Source: Hyphomicrobiales bacterium
GTDB lineage: Bacteria > Pseudomonadota > Alphaproteobacteria > Rhizobiales > Aestuariivirgaceae
NCBI GenBank assembly: GCA_016185245.1
Contig: JACPNZ010000016.1
Span: 211,287-275,286 of the forward strand
Reading direction: 5' to 3'
Length of the DNA: 64,000 nucleotides
This document shows, piece by piece, positions 1-7,726 of the stretch (its first letter is position 1; each line of letters opens with the position of its first letter). The position numbers were made by a program, and so were the translations under genes. The notes under the pieces were generated by a model, which did not search any database, was not told the origin of the DNA, and worked only from the letters and a program-made list of their open reading frames with translations.

Positions 1-1022
1 ACATCCTCCGGCCTTCCGTCGCGCGCCTTATTGGCGAGATGCGGATCGGCGATCTGGCCGCGGACGATCGACACCATGTCGGCCTGGCCCGAGGCCACCA
101 CCTGGTTGGCGTTCTCCGGCGTTCGGATGTGGGCTTCGCACTGGACCCTGGCGTGCTTCACCACCTGCTTCAGCGCCTCGGCATGGGGCGCTCCCAGCTT
201 GTCGGCGAAAAACACGCTGGGAATGATGCCGCCGAAGGAGAAGTAACTGCCGGTGCCGCAGGTCACATAGTCCATCAGCTGGCGCTGGTCATGCCATGCG
301 ACGATCTCCTGCAATTGCTCGATGGTCTGCGAAACCTTCACCTCCGGGTCCATGTTGACGGCAAGGCCGATGATGAAATCCTCGCCCGCCATCTTGCGGA
401 TGCGCTCCATGATGGTGCGGGAAAACCGCATGCGGTTGTCGAAGGAGCCACCCCAGCGGTCGTCGCGGCGATTGTTGAAGGGCAGCCAGAACTGGTCGAT
501 GATGGCGTTATAGGCGGCGAACAGCTCGACGCCGTCGAAACCGGATTGCTTTGCCCGCCGCGCCGCCGCCACGAAACTTTCGATAATCTCCTCGATCTCG
601 GCCTCGGTCATGGCGTGGCTGCCGTCCGAATCGTGGAACGACGGCAAGCCCGAAGGCGACCAGCTGGGCTCGTAGGAATTGTCGAAATCGCCGTGCTGGC
701 CCACATGGTAAAGCTGGTGGCAGATGACCGCGCCATGATCATGGACGGCATCGGTCACTTTGCGGAAGTGCGGGATCACCGCGTCGCTCGAATGGCGGAA
801 ATTGCCGCGCGTCAGCACCGCCGTGCGATGCACCGGCATGGGCTCGACCACAATCATGGCGGCGCCGCCGCGGGCCCGCTCCTCGTAATAGCCGCGATGG
901 CGCTCGCCCGGCAGGCCCTGCTCGGCCATGTTGGCGGTGTGAGCGCCGAACACGATGCGGTTGCGCAGACTCTTGTGACGAAGCTGCAACGGCTTGAACA
1001 GGGCGGGAAACTGCTGCGACAT
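1..1022 (-). CDS. FMN-dependent oxidoreductase, Old Yellow Enzyme / trimethylamine dehydrogenase family (partial, N-terminal part)
   Basis: The visible part is the first ~340 residues of an OYE-type TIM-barrel flavoprotein; the C-terminal end lies beyond the window edge. The N-terminus has the family pattern LRNRIVFGAHTANMAE (about residues 19-34), then EERARGGAAMIVVEP, the QLYHVGQ strand and the FDNR-type motif (GGSFDNRMRFSR), as in 2,4-dienoyl-CoA reductase and di/trimethylamine dehydrogenases. The ATG at 1022 lies 9 bases after the stop of the MttB-like gene, so the two are probably co-transcribed. Family members of this length often carry a further 4Fe-4S and FAD/NAD region, which cannot be checked here. 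Next to an MttB-like protein, oxidative demethylation of an N-methylated compound is a reasonable inference, but the substrate is unknown. Confidence 0.85.
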   Translation of the reverse strand, partial: MSQQFPALFKPLQLRHKSLRNRIVFGAHTANMAEQGLPGERHRGYYEERARGGAAMIVVEPMPVHRTAVLTRGNFRHSSDAVIPHFRKVTDAVHDHGAVICHQLYHVGQHGDFDNSYEPSWSPSGLPSFHDSDGSHAMTEAEIEEIIESFVAAARRAKQSGFDGVELFAAYNAIIDQFWLPFNNRRDDRWGGSFDNRMRFSRTIMERIRKMAGEDFIIGLAVNMDPEVKVSQTIEQLQEIVAWHDQRQLMDYVTCGTGSYFSFGGIIPSVFFADKLGAPHAEALKQVVKHARVQCEAHIRTPENANQVVASGQADMVSIVRGQIADPHLANKARDGRPED

Positions 1023-1031
1023 TCTAATTCC

Positions 1032-2549
1032 TCAGTCGATGGGGGCGCCGCCCTGTTCCTTGCGCCTGGCGACAAAGGCGGCAAGGGCCTCGGCCGTGGC
1101 GGGATCAAGGCTCGGCTCGGTGTAGGTTCGGAGCGCCTCCTGCCAGATGCCGGTGGCGCGCTCGGCGGCGCTTCTGCCGCCCGCCTCCATCCACGCCCCG
1201 TAGTTCTGGGTAATGGAGATGAGCGGCCGGTAGAAGGCGTCCTCGACGGTGGCGATGGTGCGCGCCGTTCCGAAGAAGTGGCCGCCCGGACCCACTTCGG
1301 CGATCTCGTCAAGCGCCAGCGTGTCATCGTCGACGATGACCGGCTCAAGCACATGGGCCATGCTCTGCGCCACCTCGCAGTCGAGCACGAATTTCTCGTA
1401 AGAAGAGCACAACCCGCCTTCGACCCAGCCGGCCACATGCATCAGAAGATTGGCGCCCGCCGAAACCGCACTCGACACGGCATTGGCCGATTCATAGCCC
1501 GAGGCGAAATCGGGAATGTTGGAGGCGCTGAAGTTGGACGAGCGCAGCGGCAGGCCATAACGCCTGGCCATCTGGCCGCCGATCAGGGTGCATTTCATCA
1601 TGTCGGCCAAACCATAGGCCGGAGAGCCGGTGCGCATGTCGACGTTCTTGGACGCACAGCCGAACAGGATCGGAGCGCCGGGCCTGACGAGCTGCGCCAG
1701 CGTGACCCCGAACAGCACCTCGGCACAGGTGATCGCCATGGCGCTGGCGATCGTCGCCGGCGTCGAGGCCCCGGCGATGACGAAGGGCGTCAGCAGCGTC
1801 GGCTGGCCGTGGCGCGCCATGTCCATGACCCCGATGGTCATCGGCACGTCGTATTGCAGCGGCGTGTTGGTATTGATGATCGAGAACACGCCGGGCCGCT
1901 GGCCGAATTGCTCGAGCGTTTCGCCGCGGGCGATGGCGCAAAGTCTGAGCACGTCCTCGATCCGCTGCCGGCTCTGGCAGAAGACGTAGGGCACCTTGTC
2001 GGTGAGCGTCAGCATGGCGAGGGCCGCATCGAGATGGCGGAAGCGCACCTCGCAGTCGAGCGGCTCCACCGGCCAGCCGTTCATCTGCACGATGTTGAAG
2101 AACTGGGTGAGCTTGAGAAGCTCGGCCAGATCGGCAAGCGTGCCGGAGCGGCGGCCGCGAATGAGATCGGTGCAGGCGGGAGGGCCGAGTACTGCCGCCG
2201 TGGTCAGCCAGTCACCGCCGAGCTTCACCGCACGGGCGCCATTGCGCGGCGTGAGGGTGAGCTCCGATGGGGCGGTCTGCAAGGCCGCTTCGACAATGTC
2301 GCGCCCCACGCGAACCCGATTCTCGGTCTCGTCGACGATAGCGCCAGCATCGGCGAAAATGTCGCGCGCCTCCTTGACGGCGCAGCGCACCCCGATGGTC
2401 TCGAGAATGCGAAGCGCGGCAAAATGGATGCGCTCCACTTCATCGTCGGAAATCATCCGCCCGCGCGGCAATCGGTTGTGCAACCGCCGCCAACCCTGCT
2501 GCACGATGTCGGTTGCCTTGCGTCGCCGGCTGGGAGTGGAAGGGCGCAT
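1032..2549 (-). CDS. MttB-family (trimethylamine methyltransferase-like) protein, non-pyrrolysine type
   Basis: A 505-residue protein of the MttB/COG5598 family, the corrinoid-dependent methyltransferases that demethylate trimethylamine or, in the non-pyrrolysine branch, glycine betaine, proline betaine and carnitine. The visible family signature includes the N-terminal helix region (DDEVERIHFAALRILETIGV), a central GASTPATIASAMAITCAEVL segment and the C-terminal VGPGGHFFGTARTI block. The reading frame is open throughout with no internal TAG, so it is not a pyrrolysine enzyme. It lies 9 bases downstream of an Ldh2-type dehydrogenase and 9 bases upstream of the OYE flavoprotein, all on the minus strand, as one apparent operon. 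No corrinoid protein gene is visible in the window. Many alphaproteobacterial MttB homologues have no known substrate. Confidence 0.85.
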   Translation of the reverse strand: MRPSTPSRRRKATDIVQQGWRRLHNRLPRGRMISDDEVERIHFAALRILETIGVRCAVKEARDIFADAGAIVDETENRVRVGRDIVEAALQTAPSELTLTPRNGARAVKLGGDWLTTAAVLGPPACTDLIRGRRSGTLADLAELLKLTQFFNIVQMNGWPVEPLDCEVRFRHLDAALAMLTLTDKVPYVFCQSRQRIEDVLRLCAIARGETLEQFGQRPGVFSIINTNTPLQYDVPMTIGVMDMARHGQPTLLTPFVIAGASTPATIASAMAITCAEVLFGVTLAQLVRPGAPILFGCASKNVDMRTGSPAYGLADMMKCTLIGGQMARRYGLPLRSSNFSASNIPDFASGYESANAVSSAVSAGANLLMHVAGWVEGGLCSSYEKFVLDCEVAQSMAHVLEPVIVDDDTLALDEIAEVGPGGHFFGTARTIATVEDAFYRPLISITQNYGAWMEAGGRSAAERATGIWQEALRTYTEPSLDPATAEALAAFVARRKEQGGAPID

Positions 2550-2558
2550 GCCGTAGGC

Positions 2559-3569
2559 TTAGCAGAAACGCTTGAGCCGCTCATAGAGGGCAGCGTCGAT
2601 GGACAGGCCCTCCTTGGCCAGGCGCTTCCGGTTGGCGGTGCGGCGGGAATTGGGAAGCCGGGCGCCCTCCTGCGCGGTGATCGACTTGGCGAGTGCTGTC
2701 ACCTGCCGATCGAAAACCGGTCCGGAGAAATGGCCGGGATCGAGCGCCAGGAAGAACTGGCCGCAGCCGATGGGCTTTCCGTCATTGAGGGTGAAGGACC
2801 CCATCTGCAACCCGCGATTGCCGCCCGCCAGGCAAGCGCACATCGCCTCGACAATCAGGCCCTGGCCGAAACCCTTGTGCCCGCCGGCCGGCGCCATCGA
2901 CCCTTCCAGCCCCTTGTTGGGGTCGGTGGTGGGCTTCCCCTCGGCATCGAGCGCCCAGCCCAGCGGGATTTCGCGGCCCTCTTCGGCGGCCCGCTTCACC
3001 GCCGTCCAGGTAACCGCCGAGGACGACTGGTCGATGAGGAAGGCGATCTTGCCGTTCCGGCCCGGCACCGCAAACGACATGGGATTGGTGCCGATCACCT
3101 TTCGGCGGCCGCCGACCGGCGCGATGTTGGGAGTGGAATTGGTGAATCCGAAGGCGACAAGTCCCTGCCGGGCGAGAAAGCCCGTGTGATAGCCGAGTGT
3201 CCCCGCGTTGTAGGAATTGTGGATGCCCATGCCGGCGACGCCGTGCTTCTTCGCCGCCGGAACGAGTCTCGTGAAGCCTGCCTCGATCGCCGGATGGGCA
3301 AACCCGCCGCGGGCATCGACCATGAAGGCCGTGGGCGAGGTTTTCTTCACCTGCGGCCTGGCCCGGCCATCGACTTTGCCGCTCTTCACATGCTCGCAAT
3401 AGAATTGCAGCCAGAAAAAGCCGTGGCCCGACAGGCCGCTCAGTTCCGTATCGAGAATCGCATCGGTGAAATAACCGGCATTGCGCGGCGCCAATCCCGC
3501 ACCGGTCAGCACCCCATGGATCAACTGCCGCGCCGCCTTCGGCGAAAGCCGCATGTCCTGCCCGACCAT
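2559..3569 (-). CDS. Ldh2/malate-lactate dehydrogenase family oxidoreductase
   Basis: A 336-residue NAD(P)-dependent dehydrogenase of the Ldh_2 family (malate/L-lactate, ureidoglycolate, Δ1-piperideine-2-carboxylate reductase / N-methyl-amino-acid dehydrogenase). The fold does not use a Rossmann motif. Recognisable blocks are the N-terminal helix with GLSGHGFFWL, the SYNAGTLGYHTGFLARQGLVAF region, the GTNPMSFAVP substrate/cofactor loop and the GGHKGFGQGLIVEAMCA segment near residue 230-250. A good ribosome site (GGAGGCGGG) stands before the ATG at 3569. It is the first gene of the apparent operon with the MttB-like and OYE genes. An N-methyl-amino-acid or hydroxyacid substrate would suit these neighbours, but specificity cannot be read from the sequence. 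Confidence 0.85.
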   Translation of the reverse strand: MVGQDMRLSPKAARQLIHGVLTGAGLAPRNAGYFTDAILDTELSGLSGHGFFWLQFYCEHVKSGKVDGRARPQVKKTSPTAFMVDARGGFAHPAIEAGFTRLVPAAKKHGVAGMGIHNSYNAGTLGYHTGFLARQGLVAFGFTNSTPNIAPVGGRRKVIGTNPMSFAVPGRNGKIAFLIDQSSSAVTWTAVKRAAEEGREIPLGWALDAEGKPTTDPNKGLEGSMAPAGGHKGFGQGLIVEAMCACLAGGNRGLQMGSFTLNDGKPIGCGQFFLALDPGHFSGPVFDRQVTALAKSITAQEGARLPNSRRTANRKRLAKEGLSIDAALYERLKRFC

Positions 3570-3665
3570 TTTCCCGCCTCCCAGGCTTCATTGCTGGACC
3601 GGACGATATTTCAGGATGGCGCGGGGGTCGAGACGCCGCGAACTCATGCAACGATTGACCGGAAC

Positions 3666-4982
3666 TCACGCCGGCTTGCGGCGTGCCATCGGATCGGGGA
3701 GCAGCGCCAAGATGTCGACGCGCTGTTCGCCCAGCCGGTGCAGCATGAAGGCGGTGGCGCCAAGCCAGGCGAGGAATGTCACAAATACCGCCAGCCCGGC
3801 GCCAATGAGACCATAGAGGCCGGTGAACACCAGGCTCGCCAGGATCAGCACGAGAATGCAGCCGGTGCTGATCAGGGCGTTAATCCCCTGCACGCCGCGC
3901 AAGGTCATCAGATGGGAGCTCGGGCCGGCCAGGGCGCGCATCAGCTGGCTACCGATCAGAATGATCAGAACCCAGCGGCCTTCGGCGAACTGCGGACCGA
4001 ACATCGAGAGAAGTTCGCGACCGAGAACCACGGCGCCGGCGAGTGCGGCCGCCGTCAGGGCAAACGGCATGGCGATCGAGCGCCACAGCGCCCGGCGCAG
4101 CGCCAGGCTGTCGCCCGCATGGCGGGCATCGGCGATATCGGGCACCGCCATCTGCTGGGCGATCTGCACGAAATAGCCGACCAGCAGGGCGAGCTTCAGG
4201 CACAGCCCGAAGACCGCGACCTCGGCCGAGGGCAGGAACGGCACGGCCACCAGAATGCCGATGTCGGCGAAGAAATTGGTGAACACCGCCAGCAACACCA
4301 GAAGCCAGGCTTCGCGCCGCCAGCGCCGGGCGATACCGCGCCACCCGGGTCTCCAGATCAATGGCGGCATCCTCACCCGCATCGCCGCGATCACATAGAC
4401 GGCAATGAGGGCCGTAGCCCCGGCGAAGAGCGCGGTGGCGACGAAGGCGGTAGGACGAAGGCCCAGCAGGCTTATGCCGGCAATCGCCGAGAAAAACAGG
4501 ATCGGCCGTCCCAACCCCTCCGGCACGTAGCAGATGCCGAAGAAGCGCATGGCGCCGGCGATGTTGGTATAGATATTGATCAGCGCCACTGCCACGACCA
4601 TGACACCGCCGGCCACATAGCTGGACCGTTCGATGGCCGAAAGGCTTGGCCACAGCATGGCGTAGGCGGCGATCAGGACCAGAGCGACGGCGCTGGCGAA
4701 GATGGCGTCAAGGGTCGCCTGCCCGGCAAAGCGGCCGAAGAGTGCGGGCGTCGCCTTGTTGCGGTAGCGGGCGGCAAAGCGCGGAGCGATCTGCGGATAA
4801 CCCTGAGCCGCCGCAATGCCTGCGACCGCCGCCAGGCTGGTCGCGGCATAGAAGATGCCGAGCTCACTGGCCCCCAGAACCCGCGCCATTATCAGCTGAG
4901 TGAGAAATCCGACACCCGCTCCGAGAAACCGCGAGCCCGCAAGTATCCCGGGTCTTGTCGCCAGCTGGCGAAGCTTTTCCAT
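3666..4982 (-). CDS. MOP-superfamily flippase (polysaccharide biosynthesis / Wzx-like membrane protein)
   Basis: A 438-residue integral membrane protein with about 12 hydrophobic segments, resembling the oligosaccharidyl-lipid flippases (Wzx/MATE-like, MOP superfamily). The N-terminal pattern FLGAGVGFLTQLIMARVLGASELG is characteristic: a first helix, then a conserved arginine and glycine loop. Such proteins move lipid-linked sugars or other amphiphiles across the inner membrane. The ATG at 4982 comes only 4 bases after the stop of the amino acid:[carrier protein] ligase, so translation is probably coupled. No glycosyltransferase is nearby, so the transported molecule is more likely a product of the carrier-protein pathway than a classical O-antigen unit; this is inference from position. 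Confidence 0.82.
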   Translation of the reverse strand: MEKLRQLATRPGILAGSRFLGAGVGFLTQLIMARVLGASELGIFYAATSLAAVAGIAAAQGYPQIAPRFAARYRNKATPALFGRFAGQATLDAIFASAVALVLIAAYAMLWPSLSAIERSSYVAGGVMVVAVALINIYTNIAGAMRFFGICYVPEGLGRPILFFSAIAGISLLGLRPTAFVATALFAGATALIAVYVIAAMRVRMPPLIWRPGWRGIARRWRREAWLLVLLAVFTNFFADIGILVAVPFLPSAEVAVFGLCLKLALLVGYFVQIAQQMAVPDIADARHAGDSLALRRALWRSIAMPFALTAAALAGAVVLGRELLSMFGPQFAEGRWVLIILIGSQLMRALAGPSSHLMTLRGVQGINALISTGCILVLILASLVFTGLYGLIGAGLAVFVTFLAWLGATAFMLHRLGEQRVDILALLPDPMARRKPA

Positions 4983-4986
4983 GGCA

Positions 4987-5925
4987 CTACATGTTCAGGA
5001 CCTGGCGTACCGCGCCTGGCCACCGGCGGAAATCGATCCCGTGAACGGCGAACAGCGCCACCGCCAGACGGTCCATGCCGAAGGCGACGCAGCCCGAATG
5101 GGCCGGCTCGCCCGACGCGAGCCGCATGTCCCAGGCCAGGCCGAAATGTTCCTTGTGATAGTTGAAACTCATGCAGGCCGTCGGCATTTCGGCCGAGCGC
5201 ACCGGGATAAGAAGTTCGAACTTCAGCGCCGCCTGGATTTGGGCAACCGCCATCATCTGCCCGACCCGGCCGAAAAACGGATCGCTCGCCTGCTCCACCG
5301 CGAACGGCAGCATCAGACGGCGGGCCATCTCCTGAGCCTTGGTCATCCAGACTTCACGAAACGCCGAAACCTGCTCGGCCGTGCCGATGCGGACGAATTC
5401 CCGCATGCGGAAGGACTGGAAGCGGTCGATGTCGGTCGACGGCTCGTGACGGAACACGTCGGCGGCGATGTCGAAGACATAGCCCAGCGCCGGCACGAGG
5501 CCCCGCTCTGCGGCAATCGGATAGACCGGATAACAGGCGGCCGGCGACAACACCAGATCGGCCGAGGTGAGCGACGCCGTCCAGTCGCCGCCCTTTTCGA
5601 AGGTCGCAACCGCCCCGTTGATCTCGGCCTCGCTACCGTGCAGCGCGCAGACACAGCCGAGAAGATTGGGGAAGCTCTTGAGATAGCCGGATTTCTCCAG
5701 CTGTTTCCGGCTCATCACCGGCGGGAAGCGCAGCACCTCGGCATCCGCATCACGCTCCCGCGAAATCAAGGCGGCGAGCCGCTCGACCGCGGTTTCATAA
5801 TCCTGGGTGCGGGCCACCACGCCATCCACACCCATGGAACGAAACAGCGCCCTAGCGATCGTCTTCTCGTCCCGCCGCGCCGAGCCAGGCATGTCGGCCT
5901 CGGAAGACTGGAAGGGAGCGTTCAT
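4987..5925 (-). CDS. Amino acid:[carrier protein] ligase (SerRS-like, class II aaRS fold)
   Basis: A 312-residue protein that resembles the catalytic core of an atypical seryl-tRNA synthetase without a tRNA-binding arm. Homologues in Bradyrhizobium and Agrobacterium are known to activate glycine or alanine with ATP and load it onto the phosphopantetheine of a small carrier protein instead of tRNA. The C-terminal block SGCVAFGMDRLAVALF fits class II motif 3 (Arg286) with the preceding Cys279 as expected for a zinc ligand; Cys91 and Cys93 lie in the LLGCVCALHG segment. I chose ATG 5925, preceded by AAGAGG, over the in-frame TTG at 5949. The gene follows the acyl-CoA dehydrogenase-like gene by 41 bases and precedes the flippase by 4. 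Its carrier protein is presumably the divergent gene at 7419. Confidence 0.88.
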   Translation of the reverse strand: MNAPFQSSEADMPGSARRDEKTIARALFRSMGVDGVVARTQDYETAVERLAALISRERDADAEVLRFPPVMSRKQLEKSGYLKSFPNLLGCVCALHGSEAEINGAVATFEKGGDWTASLTSADLVLSPAACYPVYPIAAERGLVPALGYVFDIAADVFRHEPSTDIDRFQSFRMREFVRIGTAEQVSAFREVWMTKAQEMARRLMLPFAVEQASDPFFGRVGQMMAVAQIQAALKFELLIPVRSAEMPTACMSFNYHKEHFGLAWDMRLASGEPAHSGCVAFGMDRLAVALFAVHGIDFRRWPGAVRQVLNM

Positions 5926-5966
5926 CGATGCCTCTTGGGGGTTGGACAAGCGCGCCGCACTCTGCC

Positions 5967-7181
5967 TCAGCCGGCGATCGAGTCGGGAACGCCGCTCATC
6001 GCCATCATGTTCGCCATGTTGCCGAGGATGCGGTCGTTGTTGATCATGATCGGCGAGGACAGGACGTCGCGCAGATGACGGCCGATGCTGACATCGCCAT
6101 CGTTGCGATAGCCGCCCAGCCCGCAGGTCCGGTAGCAGCTCATGACCGTCTGCAGCGCCAGCTCGGAAGCCTGCACCTTGGTGAGGGTGATCTCCGACTG
6201 GTAGTCAAGCGCCGCCGATTGCGCCTCATCGAGGTGTGCCGCCTCGTAGCGGGCCAGCGATGCGGCGATGAGATTGCGCAACAGCCGCAGCGACGACTTG
6301 GCGGCCGTCAGATGCATGCCGCCCGGCGGCATCTGGCCGCCGGAGCCGCGCATGGCGCGACGCACGAAGAGTTCGGCCTTCTGCACGCCGGCGGCGGCGA
6401 TGCCGGCCCACACGCTCGACCACAGGAGATGGGCGACCGGCGTCATGGTGCGCGAATGGATGGCGTTGTAGGGCACCGGCAGTATCTGTTGCGGAACGCC
6501 CCTGGCTTTCAGGCTGAAGCCGCCGCTGCAGGTGCCGCGCATGCCGAGCGCGTCCCAGCCGCCGGTTGCTGTCAGCTGATAATCCTTCTTCAGGAAGACG
6601 GCCAGTACCTGGTCCGAGGCTGCCGCATCGGGCGAACGCCGGGCAGTGGTCACCACCCCGTCGGCCTCCGCCCCATAGGAAATGACCGAGGCATCGCGAA
6701 GCAGCGTGATGTGCTCGCCATCCGTCTCGATCGCCGAAGCGCTCGACCTGACATTTCCGCCGCCCATTCCCTCGGTTGTCGAGGATGCAAACAGCAGTTG
6801 CTCGGCGCACAACCGGCGAAGCACGGCTTCCTGCCAGGGCGAACCCATGCCGTGATTGACGATGCAGGCAACCTTGGTCTGGTGCATGGCGAAAATCATT
6901 CCGGTCGAGGCGCAGCCGCGGCCCAGCGCGTAACAGATCTCGGCGATCTCGCTAACCGTCGCACCCTCGCCGCCGAGGCTTTGCGGAACCATCAAGCCGA
7001 GCAGTTGCCCGTCGCGGATGGCCGCCATGGCTTCAACCGGAAACCGCGCCTTGACATCGACATCATCGGCGTACTTCAGGGCAACGTCGGCCGAGGCGGC
7101 AACGCGGGCTCCCAGGTTTTTTTCCATGGAGTTATGTGGATCCGCCGGTGCGACATCCTTGCCGACAGCGAGATAGTTCAT
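5967..7181 (-). CDS. Acyl-CoA dehydrogenase-family flavoprotein linked to the carrier-protein locus
   Basis: A 404-residue member of the acyl-CoA dehydrogenase superfamily: N-terminal helical domain with PQSLGGEGATVSEIAEICYALGR, the middle beta domain from TTEGMGGGN, and the C-terminal helical bundle with the RHLRDVLSSPIM segment. Relatives oxidise aminoacyl groups bound to carrier proteins (for example prolyl-S-PCP dehydrogenases), so oxidation of an aminoacyl-S-carrier thioester is plausible here; this is inference from context. ATG 7181 is preferred because GGAGAGG stands just upstream. The longer ATG at 7223 would sit almost on top of a perfect TATAAT box at 7228-7233. It heads an operon with the ligase and flippase and is divergent from the carrier protein. 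Confidence 0.85.
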   Translation of the reverse strand: MNYLAVGKDVAPADPHNSMEKNLGARVAASADVALKYADDVDVKARFPVEAMAAIRDGQLLGLMVPQSLGGEGATVSEIAEICYALGRGCASTGMIFAMHQTKVACIVNHGMGSPWQEAVLRRLCAEQLLFASSTTEGMGGGNVRSSASAIETDGEHITLLRDASVISYGAEADGVVTTARRSPDAAASDQVLAVFLKKDYQLTATGGWDALGMRGTCSGGFSLKARGVPQQILPVPYNAIHSRTMTPVAHLLWSSVWAGIAAAGVQKAELFVRRAMRGSGGQMPPGGMHLTAAKSSLRLLRNLIAASLARYEAAHLDEAQSAALDYQSEITLTKVQASELALQTVMSCYRTCGLGGYRNDGDVSIGRHLRDVLSSPIMINNDRILGNMANMMAMSGVPDSIAG

Positions 7182-7227
7182 CCGGCCTCTCCCGATTTCC
7201 GATCTCTGGCGGGTTCCGTTCATTTCA

Positions 7228-7341
7228 ATTATAGTTGTATCGTCGCATGGTATAGTTAATGGCGGTGATGGGGTTAATAGTTGGCGGTGCGATTTGCCAA
7301 TTGCGTTGGTTAGACAGAAACACCGGTGCTTTTACTATAAT
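7228..7341. promoter_or_regulatory. Divergent promoter region with mirrored TATAAT boxes
   Basis: This AT-rich stretch separates the minus-strand dehydrogenase operon from the plus-strand carrier protein gene. A perfect -10 box TATAAT occurs on the minus strand at 7228-7233 and on the plus strand at 7336-7341. Both lie within a 9-base inverted repeat (AATTATAGT at 7227-7235, ACTATAATT at 7334-7342). TAGACA at 7311-7316 is a possible plus-strand -35 with a long 19-base spacer. The boxes would give leaders of about 40 and 70 bases. Confidence 0.5.
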
Positions 7342-7418
7342 TAGTTGATTTGCGGACATTTATTCGAGTTCAGGTCAAATTGCCGAGAGCAACCAGAGTG
7401 AATGAGTTCGAGGACCAT

Positions 7419-7712
7419 ATGAACGGGCAATTGACCCTCGCCGCGGCAGCTTCGCCCCAGCCGGCCAACCCGTCGGCCGATGCTGCCCTTGGCCGCATCA
7501 TGACGGTACTGGCGGGGTTGAAGCCGCTCTCCGCCAAATTTAACCCTACGGCATATTTAGCCGATGCCGGATTTTCATCGATCGACATGGTGAAGGTCAT
7601 GCTGGCCATCGAGGCCGAGTTCGATCTGATGATCCCGCAGCCCGACATCACGCCTGAGAATTTCGGCAGTGCGCGGTCGATCGCCGACATGATGGCCCGC
7701 CTGACCGCCTGA
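7419..7712 (+). CDS. Stand-alone aminoacyl/acyl carrier protein
   Basis: A 97-residue protein whose second half is a phosphopantetheine carrier domain: YLADAGFSSIDMVKVML places the attachment serine at Ser54, followed by the acidic helix AIEAEFDLMI. Residues 1-20 form a flexible Ala/Pro-rich lead. It is not next to fatty-acid synthase genes but faces a SerRS-like amino acid:[carrier protein] ligase and an acyl-CoA dehydrogenase across a shared promoter region, the arrangement known for such ligase and carrier pairs in rhizobia. It is therefore most likely charged with a small amino acid by that ligase. ATG 7419 is chosen because CGAGGA stands 4 bases upstream; the frame extends back to a TTG at 7350 without a good ribosome site. 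Confidence 0.88.
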   Translation: MNGQLTLAAAASPQPANPSADAALGRIMTVLAGLKPLSAKFNPTAYLADAGFSSIDMVKVMLAIEAEFDLMIPQPDITPENFGSARSIADMMARLTA

Positions 7713-7726
7713 GATCCGGGGCGATC

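Noticed and set aside
1032..2549. Pyrrolysine-containing MttB
   Set aside because: The frame has no internal TAG and full-length coding without it.
39..5165. 1,708-residue open frame on the plus strand
   Set aside because: It is the opposite-strand shadow of four recognisable minus-strand genes (OYE, MttB-like, Ldh2, flippase); its composition is rich in His, Arg and Gly with no domain, as expected in GC-rich DNA.
7350..7418. Longer start for the carrier protein (TTG 7350)
   Set aside because: It would begin within about 10 bases of the TATAAT box and lacks a ribosome site; ATG 7419 has one.
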